Of a stretch of 64,000 bases of DNA, positions 26,187-38,244 are shown piece after piece. The stretch lies in assembly GCA_009869945.1 (NCBI GenBank), contig WIXG01000167.1:62001-126000 (forward strand), written 5' to 3'. Within the stretch, counting starts at the first letter, position 1. The number at the start of each line of letters is the position of its first letter. The notes beneath the pieces are model-generated. The model was not told where the DNA came from and ran no database searches. It saw nothing but the letters and a program-made list of their open reading frames with translations. The position numbers and the translations under genes are program-made. Origin of the DNA: Mesaphorura yosii. Taxonomy: Eukaryota > Arthropoda > Collembola > Poduromorpha > Tullbergiidae.

Positions 26187-26830
26187 TCAAAATCGTCGCA
26201 TGGCATGGCACGGGTGATTAGGTGGGCGATTATTGCACTTAAGTCCATCTCGACTTTCAATTTGTGCCCAACACTTGAACATGAACTCGACGGCGACTCC
26301 GACTGCATTCTCAGTCAGGTGATTGGTCATTACCGTAATCATTTCGTCGGAACGAAAAATGGAGAATGAGAAATTGTTGCTTTCATCAAATGTAAAGTAA
26401 TGTTCGTTAACGAAGTTTGGCTGAAAAAACAAAACTTGCAACTTGGCACTTGACAATTCGGTTAGTCTAGTGCGAGTGTGAATGGCTTCATTAGGTGACA
26501 ACTTCCCAATACAATGCTTCAAGAGCTCGACACAACGCTGTTTGCCTGGCGTGCTATGCTATGAACTTACTGCTTATTGCATAATACAAGGAGAAAAATA
26601 ATCTGCAAAGTTTTCCCATTGAATGGAAATCGAAACCATTTCTTTCTCCTTGTTAGAATAGAACAGAACGTGAACCTCAATGGAAGCAGAAACAGACAAG
26701 ACTCCAGCTGGAATAATAACTTCAAAGTTATGATCGGACGAGAGGAAGCAAATGGCGAAAGTACTCATGATCTCACATTTTACTTTTACTCCTCTGAAGC
26801 TGCTTTGTGGGCACGCAGTTTCAAGGCTGA
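26187..26830 (-). CDS. Doubtful gene fragment, beta-rich frames
   Basis: Two minus-strand frames look protein-like. One runs from an acceptor-like tttcag near 26829 to the TAA at 26574-26576 (about 85 codons, with a patterned run FEVIIPAGVLSVSASIEVHV). The other starts after a strong ttttttcag acceptor (exon from 26420) and is open to 26187, with FTFDESNNFSFSIFR. A clean gtaagt donor sits at 26570, but its phase does not join the two frames without a stop. The opposite strand also has a 126-codon frame here. I cannot name a family; this may be a decayed gene or chance. Confidence 0.2.
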
Positions 26831-27278
26831 AAGTTTGTCAGTTTGGCACCCACGAATTCTCCTCCACGAGCTTGATTTATCCACTCTTCTTAATCTGACA
26901 CAATATTGCACTCGGTCACTGAAGGTTAAATGTGATTGGTTATTTTATTGCGCGTGATGATAGAAGCATGAAATGCGAAGACGTTTCGTAACATAGGGCA
27001 CGTCTGAGCATAAATGCTTCGAAGTTATGAATTACATTGAAAACACTGAAAACAAAATCCATCGTTTTTATCGTATTTTGTTGAAAGATTGGAATGTTTA
27101 TTGTGAAAGTTTACCTGCTCTGTTGTTACTCCCGCTTCAGAGATCCATTTCGATTTCAGTGGCTGGATTTCTTTGATTTGGCACCATTTTCTGCGCCGAG
27201 TTTTTCGAACACGTCGAGGAATCGAAACTACTATTACTTCATACAATACAAGAAGTAGTTTTTATTCTTTTATCTCTG

Positions 27279-28993
27279 TCACCTTACACCACAGTTATTT
27301 GTGCCATTATTCGCATAATTTGTAATAACTTCAACTGAATTTGGCTTGATTGGAGCTGCTTCCCTGAATAATGAATCATAAGACGGCAATCCGGAGACCT
27401 CAGGGTACTCCGGTGGAGGCGATGTCGCGGCGATGACTCTGTCAATTGTATCAATTGATGCGTTGGAGTTCTGCCGAGCCATTGGACTGCTCCTGTAAAT
27501 TATTATAATTTAAAGAAGCGGCTTCTCGTTACTCGTTGGACACTTGTGACGTACCTTGCATTGTCAAGTGGTTCATTTGTGTCGTAATTGCTGGACTGGA
27601 AGGTCAACTTGAGACACCCGAAGAATAGCGTCAGGAGCACAACGACACAAAATACGATGAACACAAACGTAGTTGTCAGGTAATTGGAACCTGCTGGAAA
27701 CGATGTGGTACCTTGTCTACTTTTTGAACTTTCTGTCTGCTTTCTTATGTCTCGGTACGTATACACAGGAATTCCATTATCGTCAACCGATACTGGCGTT
27801 GGTATCGTCTTGTAGAGGTGGGTTATGGAATTCATCGTTGTCTTTGCAGTTTGGGAAGGAATTGTGGTTGGAAGTGTGACGGGCACATCTCCCACGGGTA
27901 ATAATTCTGATGAATGCGCCGAATATACAGATACAGGATTTGGCGACAGAACTGAAGAACAATTAGTTTCATCCTGCCCTTCACTTTGGCTACTCTCGTC
28001 ATATTTACAATTTGTAACTCCATCACAGAACAAGGAGGAAGAAATGCATTGAGGACCAGAAGCGGACGGTGAGCAATTTTTATAGCCGAGTCGGTCCCAC
28101 GAATTTAACCTGGAGCAATCTACGAAAAGGTGCAGTCAAGGCAGTTATTTCGGGGTTTGATACAAAGCATTTTGATTCAGTACTCACCGAAATAGGAAGT
28201 GACTGATATTGCTCCGCCGATGTCTCCGTTCGTGTCCCACATATACGAGCCATCATCATGCGGGCTGTCGTAGCCACGAAACAAAGTCAGTCTCACATGG
28301 TCATTCACAGGAAAAAGGTATTGCGTAGATTCTCCAACGAAGTATGATAATGGCACTCGTGTAGTTGAACCGACGGCTCTTTGCTTTCTATCAAATCTCC
28401 CGCACAGTTTGGCACTCAAATCCTCCACTCCAGCCCCATACACTCTCAAATAGTCTCTGCATTGACACGAAGGTGTGTGCGGCGGCCATGACGCTGCTGT
28501 TGAGGGCAAAGTGCATACTTCTCCTAAAGCTGGCCTTATATTTAGCCTAATATTCAATCTCTGGACTAGAACTATAAGTCCATGGTTCTCTGGCGGTGTT
28601 AGGACGAGCGAACACGTTGTCGCTGGTGTCTTAATGCAAGGGAATTGAGTCGTGTTGCGTAGATTAATTGAGACAGCATAGTTTGGGTATTCTTTCAAGT
28701 GGAGAACGTATTTATTGATGCTTTGGAGGCTACTTCTCAAGGTGGGCACCGGGACTTGATCATAACCATGTTGAAATTGTCCTAAGAAGCGAAAAGCACA
28801 AAGTTAAGTTGAAGATTGTGAGACCACAATTGCTAAAATCAAAATGAATCAATAGATGCAGCTTCCTACCACTCGAGTGTTTCAGGCCGAAGTCCGAAGG
28901 GGCAATAATATCTTCCGGAGCAGCATCCACATTCACGAACTGCAAGTACTGACTGAAGATCCCGAATATTACAATCGTAATTAAACTAGACAT
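27279..28993 (-). CDS. CUB and LDLa domain single-pass membrane protein with PPxY tail, 498 aa
   Basis: Exons 28993-28870, 28781-28188, 28119-27555, 27492-27279, all in phase (1, 1, 2). A signal peptide covers about residues 1-25. A CUB-like domain follows at about 45-238, with CQCRDYLRVYG matching the CUB core and a late Gly-rich strand. Then comes one LDL-receptor class A module (about 255-293: CISSSLFCDG, then Asp/Glu-rich ending DETNC), a Ser/Thr/Pro-rich stalk, one membrane helix (about 385-408) and a cytoplasmic tail of about 90 residues. The tail holds a PPEY motif (about 454-457), which binds WW domains of NEDD4-type ligases, and a second Tyr motif (LPSYDSLF). CUB-LDLa layouts occur in NETO and LDLRAD2 proteins; orthology is not claimed. 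The ligand is unknown. Confidence 0.85.
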
Positions 28994-29902
28994 AGTTTAG
29001 CATGTAACACTATACACAGCTACAATTTAAAGTGTCACATTTTATTTGCGTTGAGCTAAGGTTCCAGCTCAGATTTGAAAGAGGCTACTTGACGATTGTG
29101 CTTGAAGGTAACCTAAATTAACGTCCGCCTCAGCTTTCGCTTTAACTGTGCATGAGGAATAATAATCCTATACAGCATCACATGATAATAATGATTTTAT
29201 TCGTCAGAAAAGAAACGCGATAAAAAATTCTCAGAACAGGTACATCTTACATAAACACATGCATAATACATGCTCCTTTGAATGTGCACCCAACAATTCA
29301 AGATTTTGTTGTTGACCATGATGATATATCATGTAACTGATGTAACGTGCGAGCTAAGTTGAGTAATGACGACTGATCTGACTGACGTCATTAAAAGAAA
29401 CTGGTCGTAGTCGCGATGTATTCGATTATTGTCCTCAGCCTGCTGCGTGCGCGTATTTGACACATGACTGCTAACTAACATTAACAATTCAGGTGTACGC
29501 AGTGCGCTCCAGCGTACTTAATGTTTTAATGCTGCGTTAGGCAATATTGAAATTACTGAAAGCTTAGTCATTAGCGCTACGGTCCTGTTGTTCATTTCCA
29601 ATTCTCTATGCATTGATTAATTGTTCAAACCCTTAGCCAAAGGTCAATTCACCAGAATCCGAATTTCGGACGAATCCAAAGCAACCTATCACACTCATGA
29701 GGTAACTAAATAATTCCTTCTTAGCTTTTCGACGAAAAATGATTTTTTTTTCAGCAAATGAAACTTTGAATTTCTCAATCGCGACTAGAAATGGCGCATG
29801 AATAAATTGTAGTGTCCTTTCAAAGATCGCATCAAGCCCAACGAAAAGTCGCAGAGTAGAAATATTTGAAATACGCCGTGGTAGATTGTAGTGTAAAGCA
29901 TC
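28994..29902. other. Intergenic, divergent promoters
   Basis: This 0.9-kb gap separates the CUB protein (minus) from the CFAP141-like gene (plus), which are divergently transcribed. No coding frame or TATA box is seen. Confidence 0.4.
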
Positions 29903-31215
29903 ATGGACCGTCTTGGATTACCAGCTTTGGATATCCATAAAGCAAAGCAACTCTAGTAAGTTCCTAGCCATAATAATTTTATACGAATGTAATTAACACA
30001 GGTCTTTTGACGATGTGATTTTCTTCGTCTGACGAACGAAAGGAGAAGTGCTTAGCATGGTCGGTCGTAGAGTCAAAGTGCCCTGGCTTTTATTAATGAT
30101 CAAGCGTCCCAAATTATTCTCATGTTGAGGCTTTAGCTATCTCAATCCATTTGTGGTCAGAAATATTCTCCAAGTCTTAAGAATCTTTCCAGCCAAACTT
30201 CGCCATACTTCGACCGCTCGCATCAGCAATGGTCATTACTCATCCATTATTCATTTATTAAATCTCCGGCTAGAATCGGATCAGCAAAGAAGACGAAGAA
30301 TCAGCCAGACGCAAAGAGTTGGTCGCTGTTTTCGCCAAGATCATAGCATTAATTATTTTATTGTTTTCTCTCGCAGTGCTCAATCTGTCCAGCTGGCTTG
30401 TTGCTCGCCACCAATCAATCAAGATCCGCGAACACATCTTAGTGGTTATTATGTCTCACTGAGAACAGTTCAAAAACATCAAGAATTGGCACGACTTCAA
30501 ACTCTGGAAGTAAGTCAGTGCACGAATCACGATAATAGCAGGAAGTTCTTACGTAATGGATAAGTTATTCCTGGAGCGAAGTCGGGAGTAGGTCAGGCAG
30601 GTCTCTAATGACATCTAGTATTATAGCATAGCCAAAGTCATTAAAATGAGCGTACACTGAGGACATTCGGCTACTCCGCATGAAATGAAAGACGGGAATT
30701 CGCGAATTTAAATGACGATGGTGAAGTATGTCAATTGACAAAGTCTTGTGTACAACTGACGACAATATTCTAATTCGATTAGGAGCATTGTACTTTGTAC
30801 ATACGTTCTTAACTTCTCCAGAAGTAAAAGTGTGGCATTCAGCAACCATTTTCATGTCCTAAGTAGTCTAGTAGTCACAGCCAATTAAGCACTTTCTAGT
30901 TTGCATTTCTCAAAAGAATTTCTAAACTACTACTCCAAAGTAAGAGGACCTTCAAAACAATTCTTTTGACTTTCTCTGAATTTTAAAGAGTCGCGGCAAA
31001 AGTGGGTCAGAAACTTGTCCACTTTCTTTATAATTGAACTCCAATCTTAAAGAAATCCATATATACTGGGATACAAATAACCAGTTCTAGGAAACTGATT
31101 ATTATTCTTTCTGCAGACTCATCGAGCCAAACTCCGCAAACTGATTGAATGTGATCGCCAAACATATCAGTGTGAATTACTGGCTCAAGGACTTACACTT
31201 TCCAAAAATGGTTAG
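29903..31215 (+). CDS. CFAP141-like small axonemal protein, 94 aa
   Basis: Exons 29903-29955, 30377-30509, 31117-31215. The donors are gtaagt in both introns, the acceptors are strong (tctctcgcag and tttctgcag), and the phases match (2, then 0), giving 285 nt. The product is short, basic and helical. Its C-terminal half, from LARLQTLETHRAKLRKLIE through a Tyr-Gln-Cys-Glu-Leu stretch, follows the pattern of CFAP141 (C1orf189, about 100 aa), a microtubule inner protein of motile cilia. Length and layout agree with that family. The similarity is weak and judged by eye, so a different small axonemal protein is possible. Long frames overlapping exon 2 (for example 30153-30563) are shadows. AATAAA lies at 31392-31397. 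Confidence 0.6.
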
Positions 31216-32131
31216 AGAAAAAAGAAGAAAGAAGTCTCCACAATATAAATCTGCATCGTGTTCTCGTGTAACTTTCCACTGTCTGCCGCATTCTCATTCA
31301 ATTTAACACCCATGACAAAATGTAGCCTTTATTCATGTGTACTTTAAACTAGAAATAACTTTGTCGACTTACTTTCTAAGGGACCTGCTGAAATAAAGTA
31401 CATTGTAAAGACTAAATATTGTGCTTATAAATAAGGGAATACTACTTCAATCCATGCTAACATGGATCAGATCAGCTTCTCCGGAAATGCAGCCTGCCTG
31501 AAGAAAACGGGCGTACGAAAAATAACACTAAATAACAATCTGTCATACCTTATTCAAAATCTAATAGAAAACGTAAACAGCCTAAATTTTTATAACAGTG
31601 GGAGGCCAACCAGGCCAACTTACCAAGTAGCGAACTTATCCGTAGTAGTTATGCTAAATGAAACCTTCCACGGTTACAGCTATTACTTTAAGGTCCTGAA
31701 GAGGTTCAAGTCACAGAGAAAGTCCTGCTTTAACCGAAACATGTTGAAACTCATAGAAATTCAATGTTTTCTTACTGAGTACAAAATCATTCCATTTTAG
31801 GAATATTTTCACACTCGTATGAGGAGAACAGGGAACGCATAAAACTGGAGAACAACCCAAAAGTGTGAAAATTCGAGGATGTGATTTCCATTGTAAGAAG
31901 CACAACAAAAACAGTATTAAAATATGAAATATATTGAAGTCGCACTTTACACATCAAATAAAAAACTATCGGGTAACTTCAACAAAGCTACAGTTAAATA
32001 CGACGCAAACATTTTGTCGTAAAATCCGCCCCAGTGTTCAAAGATATTATAATAAACGTAATAAATGTCTTTTCTTGTTAGGATTTCCCCGCGATTATGA
32101 TCGCTCATTTCATATGGGTCAAGTTGTTTTT

Positions 32132-33886
32132 TCACAGTAGATCTTCTGCAAAATTTTGCTCAGTCAAATCAGTAATTTCATAACCAAGTTTTTCCTGCTC
32201 TTGTGGCGGTCGTGCATCCTCGTCAATCTTCAAGTCAGTCTATTTAAACGGCAACTGCCATTAAACGCTTGTATTTTTCAGTAAGATTTGTAGTACTAAA
32301 GTGGGTACTCTGAACATAATTACTTAATTACCTCTGACTCGCTTCTTGATTCAGAACTCCTATACTTGGCATCAGAAAAAGTCGCTTGCACAATGTCCAA
32401 AGGGTTTAATCCATCAAATTCCTTGAAATAGTTCGGATGCACTGTTGGCGTTGGTTGACCTTTTCTGGTTAATTTCCTTGGCCTTGTTGCTTTCCTTCTC
32501 ACGACTTGAGCTTGCTGGCATGCTTCAGGAAGTATGGGTGTAAGAATTGAAACTAGCTTCGGAGACGATTTTTGGTTTGTTTCTTAACAGCCTTTCCAGC
32601 GCCTTTTAAAGTATGCGGCACAAAGTCAATGACCATCGCCAACACGGCTATCGTTAGTTTTTTAATTTTGCGAACCGAGTATACCTTTTGACGGAAGCAA
32701 ATGCAATGCCGGCTTCGCCATCGGAATTTGCCCACGACCCTCGGTAGTAGTATTAGTGCCAGGACCAGTAACTCCAGTCGAAATGGCGGACCACAATTTC
32801 GCAAAGTCTACGCAAGCTTGAGGCGAATCTTTGATAACTGACTTGATTCCAAGACGGTCCATCGCCACAAGCAGCTGTGGAAGCTGATGGGCCTGTATAT
32901 TGACTTCTCCGTTGTACATTAGTTCCAGACAACCCTTCAGTTCCGTCAGTCTCACACAGCTCAGGCAAATGACAGCGTTTGACATCTGCGGTTCTACCAG
33001 AACTTCTTCAAAATACATTGAGAAGCTAGCCAGAATTATTTTGTGACATTTGATCATGCTACCATCACACATGAGTGTGACGTCTGAAAATTGCCCAGTT
33101 AAGTAGTATCTTAAGAGGCTTTTACCGATCCCCATAGAGGGTTCCAAAGAAATCAAAACTTGCTTCTCGTTCTGATAGTTATTTGCTCCCAAACTGTGAA
33201 ATATCTCACCGGCATGGAAAGATGCATTTGAGGTTGCTGCGTCCAAAATTTGAATCTTGGGCAGAGACATGGCCGGTACGGGATTTCGCGATGATCTCTT
33301 TGATGACGCAGCAGTCGATACAACTTGTTGCAGTTTCTGGGAAACATTGGTTGCAACGGGAAATTGGCCAGCAATCTCCTTGTTGGTATTGTGTTTCTTG
33401 CTGGACAAATGTTCCTTGACGCGATCAGATCTTGGCGTAATTTTATGCTTGCAGAAACGACAAACCAGTACGTGTTCTACTCCGCCGACAGCATCAGATC
33501 TCTGAATTGTACTCACCACAAACTCGTCGCCATACCTTGAGGTCCAATCATCGGCACACTTCCTTCGTTTTTGTTGGCACTGACCGGGTTCAGCCTGAGA
33601 AATTTCGTTCAAATTCATGTGCACCACAAAAGGACTCAATGAGCAGGCTGCAGTTGGACCCGCCGCCATGATGCCACACGCGCTGCTGCTTGCACTGACA
33701 CTGACGACAGTCGTTGGCAATGCTTCGTTGGAAACGTCTAAAGAGTTGACGTGGACCCAGACAAGGACAGGAACAAGTGTTAATGCCATCGTACCAAACA
33801 TTAAACAATGACAAATTACTACAATTTATGTTTTGAACCTTACTTTGACTTGTTGACTCGTGGAACTCTTGGTGGACCGCTGCCAT
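32132..33886 (-). CDS. Zinc-finger and BTB domain protein, 464 aa
   Basis: Exons 33886-33844, 33737-32685, 32522-32332, 32239-32132, phases 1, 1, 0. The first exon encodes only 14 residues; its gtaagg donor and the ctctttag acceptor restore an Asn codon, which makes the in-frame ATG at 33801 intronic. A single zinc finger (Cys107, Cys110, His124, His130; C-x2-C-x13-H-x5-H) resembles the BED/CGGBP1-like, transposase-derived type. A BTB domain covers about residues 222-315 (FSDVTLMCDG, then CHKIILASFSMYF and MYNGEV). The C-terminal 100 residues are charged and probably unstructured. BTB proteins dimerise and act as transcription regulators or CUL3 adaptors; a nuclear DNA-binding role is inferred. 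The gaag acceptor of exon 3 is the weakest join; without it the frame stops at 32662. Confidence 0.75.
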
Positions 33887-35538
33887 GCTGTGATGCTACA
33901 CGCTACGCAAGCAAACCTTATCGGTTTTTACTTCCAGATGCGTCTCAAGTTCAGGTTGTGTGTCTCAGCTGGACGACTATTCTCCGCGTGCCCGTGTCCG
34001 CGTCCGCGTCCGAGTCCGGATAAAGCCCGAACTCGCGCCTGGCCTTTGTGTCGTCAAAACCTTTGAAGACCAAATTCTTCGGAGCACACCGAATGCAAAG
34101 CAAGCCAAGAGCGTTGAATCACTTCTAATCACCTCCTTGGTCTCTGCTGTCTCGCTTCGCCTGATCAGACACAATGACTGACCAGACCATATATAAATAA
34201 ATACGCCTGTCAATAGTACTGCGAAAATGGCAAGACTGAGTCATCTTGCAAGAATTGAAATCGGAATAAACACACCAGCTTCCTTAACTGCCAAGCCGTC
34301 TGAGGCTATAAAGTTTGCCAAGTTTGTGTTGAGGCTGGCTTGTCTCATGTTGGGTTGTATTAAGCAAGCGTACTTCTAAAATGAAGCGAGGCCGGCATCA
34401 GGCATCAATTCGGAGTCGGACGAGAGTCCAAATAGGTTAATGGTCGTACCAGGAAAAATTAAATAAAATAAAAAACTGATGATGTAATAAAAATGTTTTC
34501 GATGTCCCAAAGTTACTGAGCCACAACAATGCACATGCATACATATTATACAACGTCAGACATATGTAAATTAATTCCATCCCGATTGACGTAATCTGAA
34601 TCTTGTCCAAATAAGGTTAGCAATTCGAAGATGGCAGATTTGTCCCGGTGAGAATGTTCAACAATCTTTCTTGGCAATGATGGACAAGAAATGACAGTAT
34701 TTTTCAAAGTCAGACAATTCTTTTGGAACATTTTATGTGCCTGGGTTATTCATCTGATTTGAGAAATGAAGCAAGAGTATTCGAACTTCCAGCAACTATG
34801 GACAAACGCAACTTTTTGTAATAAATGTTTCGCAGATTTGGATTTACGTGGAACCTGAAAACTTGCAGACATTCTTATGACGAATTATTAGCGCCTAAAC
34901 ATTCCTAGGCTTCAGAAGATATTCCAGAATGAGACGCAAAAGGATGGGAAAATGCCACGGAATTCAGCTTCAGCGAGTGGTGATTGCAGTGTCAGCCTAT
35001 CTGACTTGGTCCTGATAATCTCGCTAGCGTCGTGTAGTCGCGCCGCTCGGGAATGAGAAAGAATTTTCCGCCTGCTGTGCAGCCACAGCATTTCGTGGAA
35101 TTGCAAGTTGCAGCTGCATACTCGGCCTGCTATTTGATCGTCTTTGCATTATGTGTAACTGAAATTACGTAATTACAACATTACTGATACCCTCTTTATT
35201 ACGCTTCCTGCTCTGTTCAAGTATTCCTGTTCTGTTTCTGCACCGGATGCACATTTTTGTTCTCACATTAGTTCCATAATTACATATTGGATAAATTCAA
35301 TTTGCTTGAATGGTAAAAAAAGAACGATGACATTGGAGGTGACAATGAAGTCATTGTAAACGTTTTTCAACATTATTTATATTGTACATCATCTTTGTTA
35401 TGGTTAGCGTACCATAATTACATGGTATACTGTTTTGCTTCTCTTGATTCTGCTCACGTTGAACCAAAGGTCATTCTTCATTCAAAAAACGACTGAAAAC
35501 TGTGAAGTACATCTATTTGACCTTCCTTGATAACTGTG
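33887..35538. other. Intergenic
   Basis: No gene supported. A short hexamer run (five units close to GCGTCC, 33988-34017) lies just upstream of the zinc-finger/BTB gene. Frames on both strands here are short and without likeness to known proteins. Confidence 0.45.
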
Positions 35539-35546
35539 TATAAAAG
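35539..35546 (+). promoter_or_regulatory. TATA box of the SLC22-like gene
   Basis: TATAAAAG lies 90 bp before the ATG at 35629, placing transcription start near 35,570. Confidence 0.55.
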
Positions 35547-35628
35547 TGCACAACTTTGTTGACCGAGACAGATGAGATGTTGATGACATCACATGTAAAA
35601 TTTCATTCAGGCACTAACAGTTCCAAAA

Positions 35629-37841
35629 ATGCAGTGTTTGTCGTGCACACGAACTCAGCAGAAGATCGAGATGAACGGGGCACCGCGGACGAAGGACAGT
35701 GACGAGACGATTGACGAATTTGACGAAATACTGGAAGTAATTGGTACGAAAGGCCCGTTTCAAAAGTTTTTACTCTATGCGGTCGTCAGCCCAATCATCG
35801 CAATTTTGCCGCTGGTCTCGTACAACACGATGTTCATGCACAGTGAAATGGATCACTGGTGCTACCACGAGGTCATGGAGTCCTTCAATTCAAGTGGTCA
35901 GTTGGACGAATGGAAAACTCTCAATTTACCTGTGTAAGTTAATTTAGCATAGTTACTTAGCAAACCCATTTTGGAGTTTAAGTGACAAGTGAATTTTTCA
36001 GAGAGAAGGGCGCGGACGGAGTTTTGAAGTACAGCAACTGTGAAATGTACGCCGATTCTGGCGGAGATTTCGCCAACTACTCGAGACCAACAATCACCTG
36101 TCCGAATGGCTGGGCCTACGACAAGTCCGAACTAACGTCCAGCATCAATTCGGATTTCGGCTGGGTTTGTGGCAAAGGACATTACTTGACAACAATGTAC
36201 ACCGCGTCCGGCGTTGGGATCTTTATTGGGGCGTTTGTGTTTGGATTATTGGCGGACAAGTGAGCCATATAATTTAGTACACCACAAAAGACTTGACGCG
36301 TCGTGTGAAAAATCTCAATGTTATTTCAGATATGGTCGCAAGCCAATATTTTTCATCACGTTGTTCATATTCTTGTTCTGTCGGATCGTGAGCCTCTTCG
36401 TACCATCTTACTTCGCACTTTTTGTAGCACTTGTAACAATAAGTTCTTCCGGGTTCCAACCTATCTACATGATACCGACGATGGTGATTGCCGAAATGTG
36501 TGATGACGGTAAAAGGCTGACGATTGAGCAAACGAATTCATTTATCAAGGCCTAAGAGGTTTCTCGCAATAATTTAAGTTCTCGCGCAGGCTTTCGTTCA
36601 TGGACTTACTCATTCACTGCCATCATCTGGGTGTCTGGAATGGCGGCCATTCCTTATGTGGCCTACGTATGCCAAACGTGGTTTCTGCTTGGTGCAATCA
36701 CGACAATACCCTGTTGTGCCTTGTTTGCCTACATTCTCGTCTTTCCTGAGTCGCCTCGATGGCTGATTTCGGTTGGGAGAACAGAAGAGGCTGCATCACT
36801 TGTTAAACAAATTGCATTCAAGAATGGGACTGCGGATTGTATATCAGACGAGAAACTTGAAAAATCCTTAAAACGGCTCATGGAAATCCAAATCGAACGG
36901 GATACAGCTAATGGAGATGGAAATATTGGAGTCTGGACACTGTTTAGCAAAGCGACACTTGCCAAACGGACTCTACTTCTTACATTGTCCATGCAAGTGC
37001 TTGCATTGTAATAAGCTGCCATCATACAATGAGGACATATTTCTATTCATTGCAGGACAATGAGCTCCTTTCTGTACGACGGCATCACTCTAAACACACC
37101 AAACCTTCCAGGGGACCAGTTCTTCAACTTCTTTTTGCTAGCAGTCATTGAAATTCCAAGCAATTATTTGGGTGGTTGGCTTGTCGAGAAGCTGGGACGA
37201 AGATGGACTCAGGTCATTTTCTTTGGAATTTCGGGAATCACGTGCATGGTTGCAATTTTTACTATTTCACACCCGGACTTGTCAGTGATCGTCACCGTTG
37301 CAGTATTGATCTCGAAGTAAGGCCTTTACAATGCTTGCCAGCTTGCTTTGTAATGCTAAAAATTATTTCTTGCGCAGGTTTGCCGTTACAATTACGTATT
37401 TAGTAATATCACTCCAATTGACTGAGTTGTTTCCGACACCGCTACGATCAACTGGAAACTCATTTGCTGGAACTATAACTGGGATAGTTGCTCTCGGAAG
37501 CCCAGCAATGGTTTACATGGTCAGAAACGCGCAGTTAAACAAACAGGCGAGGCATATAAATAAGCGTGTCGTTTGTGTCATTTGTACAGGGCCATTTTTA
37601 TGCACCGTCGCCATATATTATTATGGGCAGCATGGCATTGGCTGCCATGATTGGTTCGGCGTTCTTACCAGAAACATTAGGTCAGAATTTGCCGGAAACG
37701 ATAGACGCAGCAAATAATTTTGGCAAACACAATAAATTCTGGAGTATTCGTGGAGAAAAGAAGGTCCGAAAGCTCAAGTTCGAAAGTTTGTGGAAACGTC
37801 CATCCATGCGGGAAAAAAATGCTGAACCTCCTGTACAATGA
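35629..37841 (+). CDS. SLC22-type organic ion transporter (major facilitator), 604 aa
   Basis: Seven exons: 35629-35933, 36002-36259, 36330-36508, 36590-37007, 37056-37316, 37378-37519, 37590-37841; all phases agree (1815 nt). The N-terminus has the family start FDEILEVIG (31-39) and TM1 at about 47-69. A large extracellular loop with several cysteines follows, then CPNGWAYD, the loop motif DKYGRKP (about 187-193), PESPRWL (about 300-306), ELFPTPLRSTG and FLPETLGQNLPET (about 547-559). These are hallmark motifs of SLC22 organic cation/carnitine transporters and insect Orct/CarT relatives. It should be a plasma-membrane transporter with 12 helices; the substrate cannot be read from sequence. 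A second ATG (35671) could also serve as start. The exon 6 donor (gtcaga) is weak but gives the right protein. Confidence 0.93.
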
Positions 37842-37953
37842 ATCTCGTTGAATTATTTATATTATGTTCCATGGTTTCCACATAAGTTGATTTACTGGGA
37901 AATATGTCGCAATACATATTCACACATTTGACTTGCCAAGTTGTTTACTGCAT

Positions 37954-37959
37954 AATAAA
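37954..37959 (+). terminator. Polyadenylation signal of the SLC22-like gene
   Basis: AATAAA 113 bp past the stop codon, in an AT-rich 3' region. Confidence 0.5.
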
Positions 37960-38244
37960 TTCTTGAAAAATTCCATAATATGATTTCAGGGTCACCAGTA
38001 AATACTATTTAATATTTTAATTTATTCTTCATTTATTGGTTACGTCTACCCATGCTTGTATTTTGACAATACCCGTACCTGGTTTTGACACGGGCGACCG
38101 AAATTAATTCCATGACATGCGTTGGTACTATTAATTGACCTTGATTAGGGTTAAAAAGCGATGAAAAGGTAGGACAATTCGCAAAATATTGGTGAACCTG
38201 GTACTTAGAACAACCTTCGAAAATCCCGAATTTGGGCTGAAAAA

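Noticed and set aside
30153-30563. 136-codon + strand frame
   Set aside because: Its 3' half shares the frame of the real CFAP141-like exon (30377-30509). The 5' half precedes a strong acceptor (tctctcgcag) and is intron, and the end runs through the gtaagt donor.
31462-31800. 112-codon + strand frame after the CFAP141-like gene
   Set aside because: No recognisable domain or splice sites; possible but not defensible.
31947-32135. 62-codon minus frame just after the zinc-finger/BTB stop
   Set aside because: It begins at a GTG overlapping the stop of the BTB gene and is most simply 3' UTR.
33670-33801. In-frame upstream ATG and hydrophobic start for the zinc-finger/BTB protein
   Set aside because: The stretch to 33738 fits an intron between the 33844 donor and 33738 acceptor, and a signal-like start does not suit a nuclear-type protein.
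33988-34017. Five near-GCGTCC hexamers
   Set aside because: Short and imperfect microsatellite with no sign of function; noted only in the intergenic entry.
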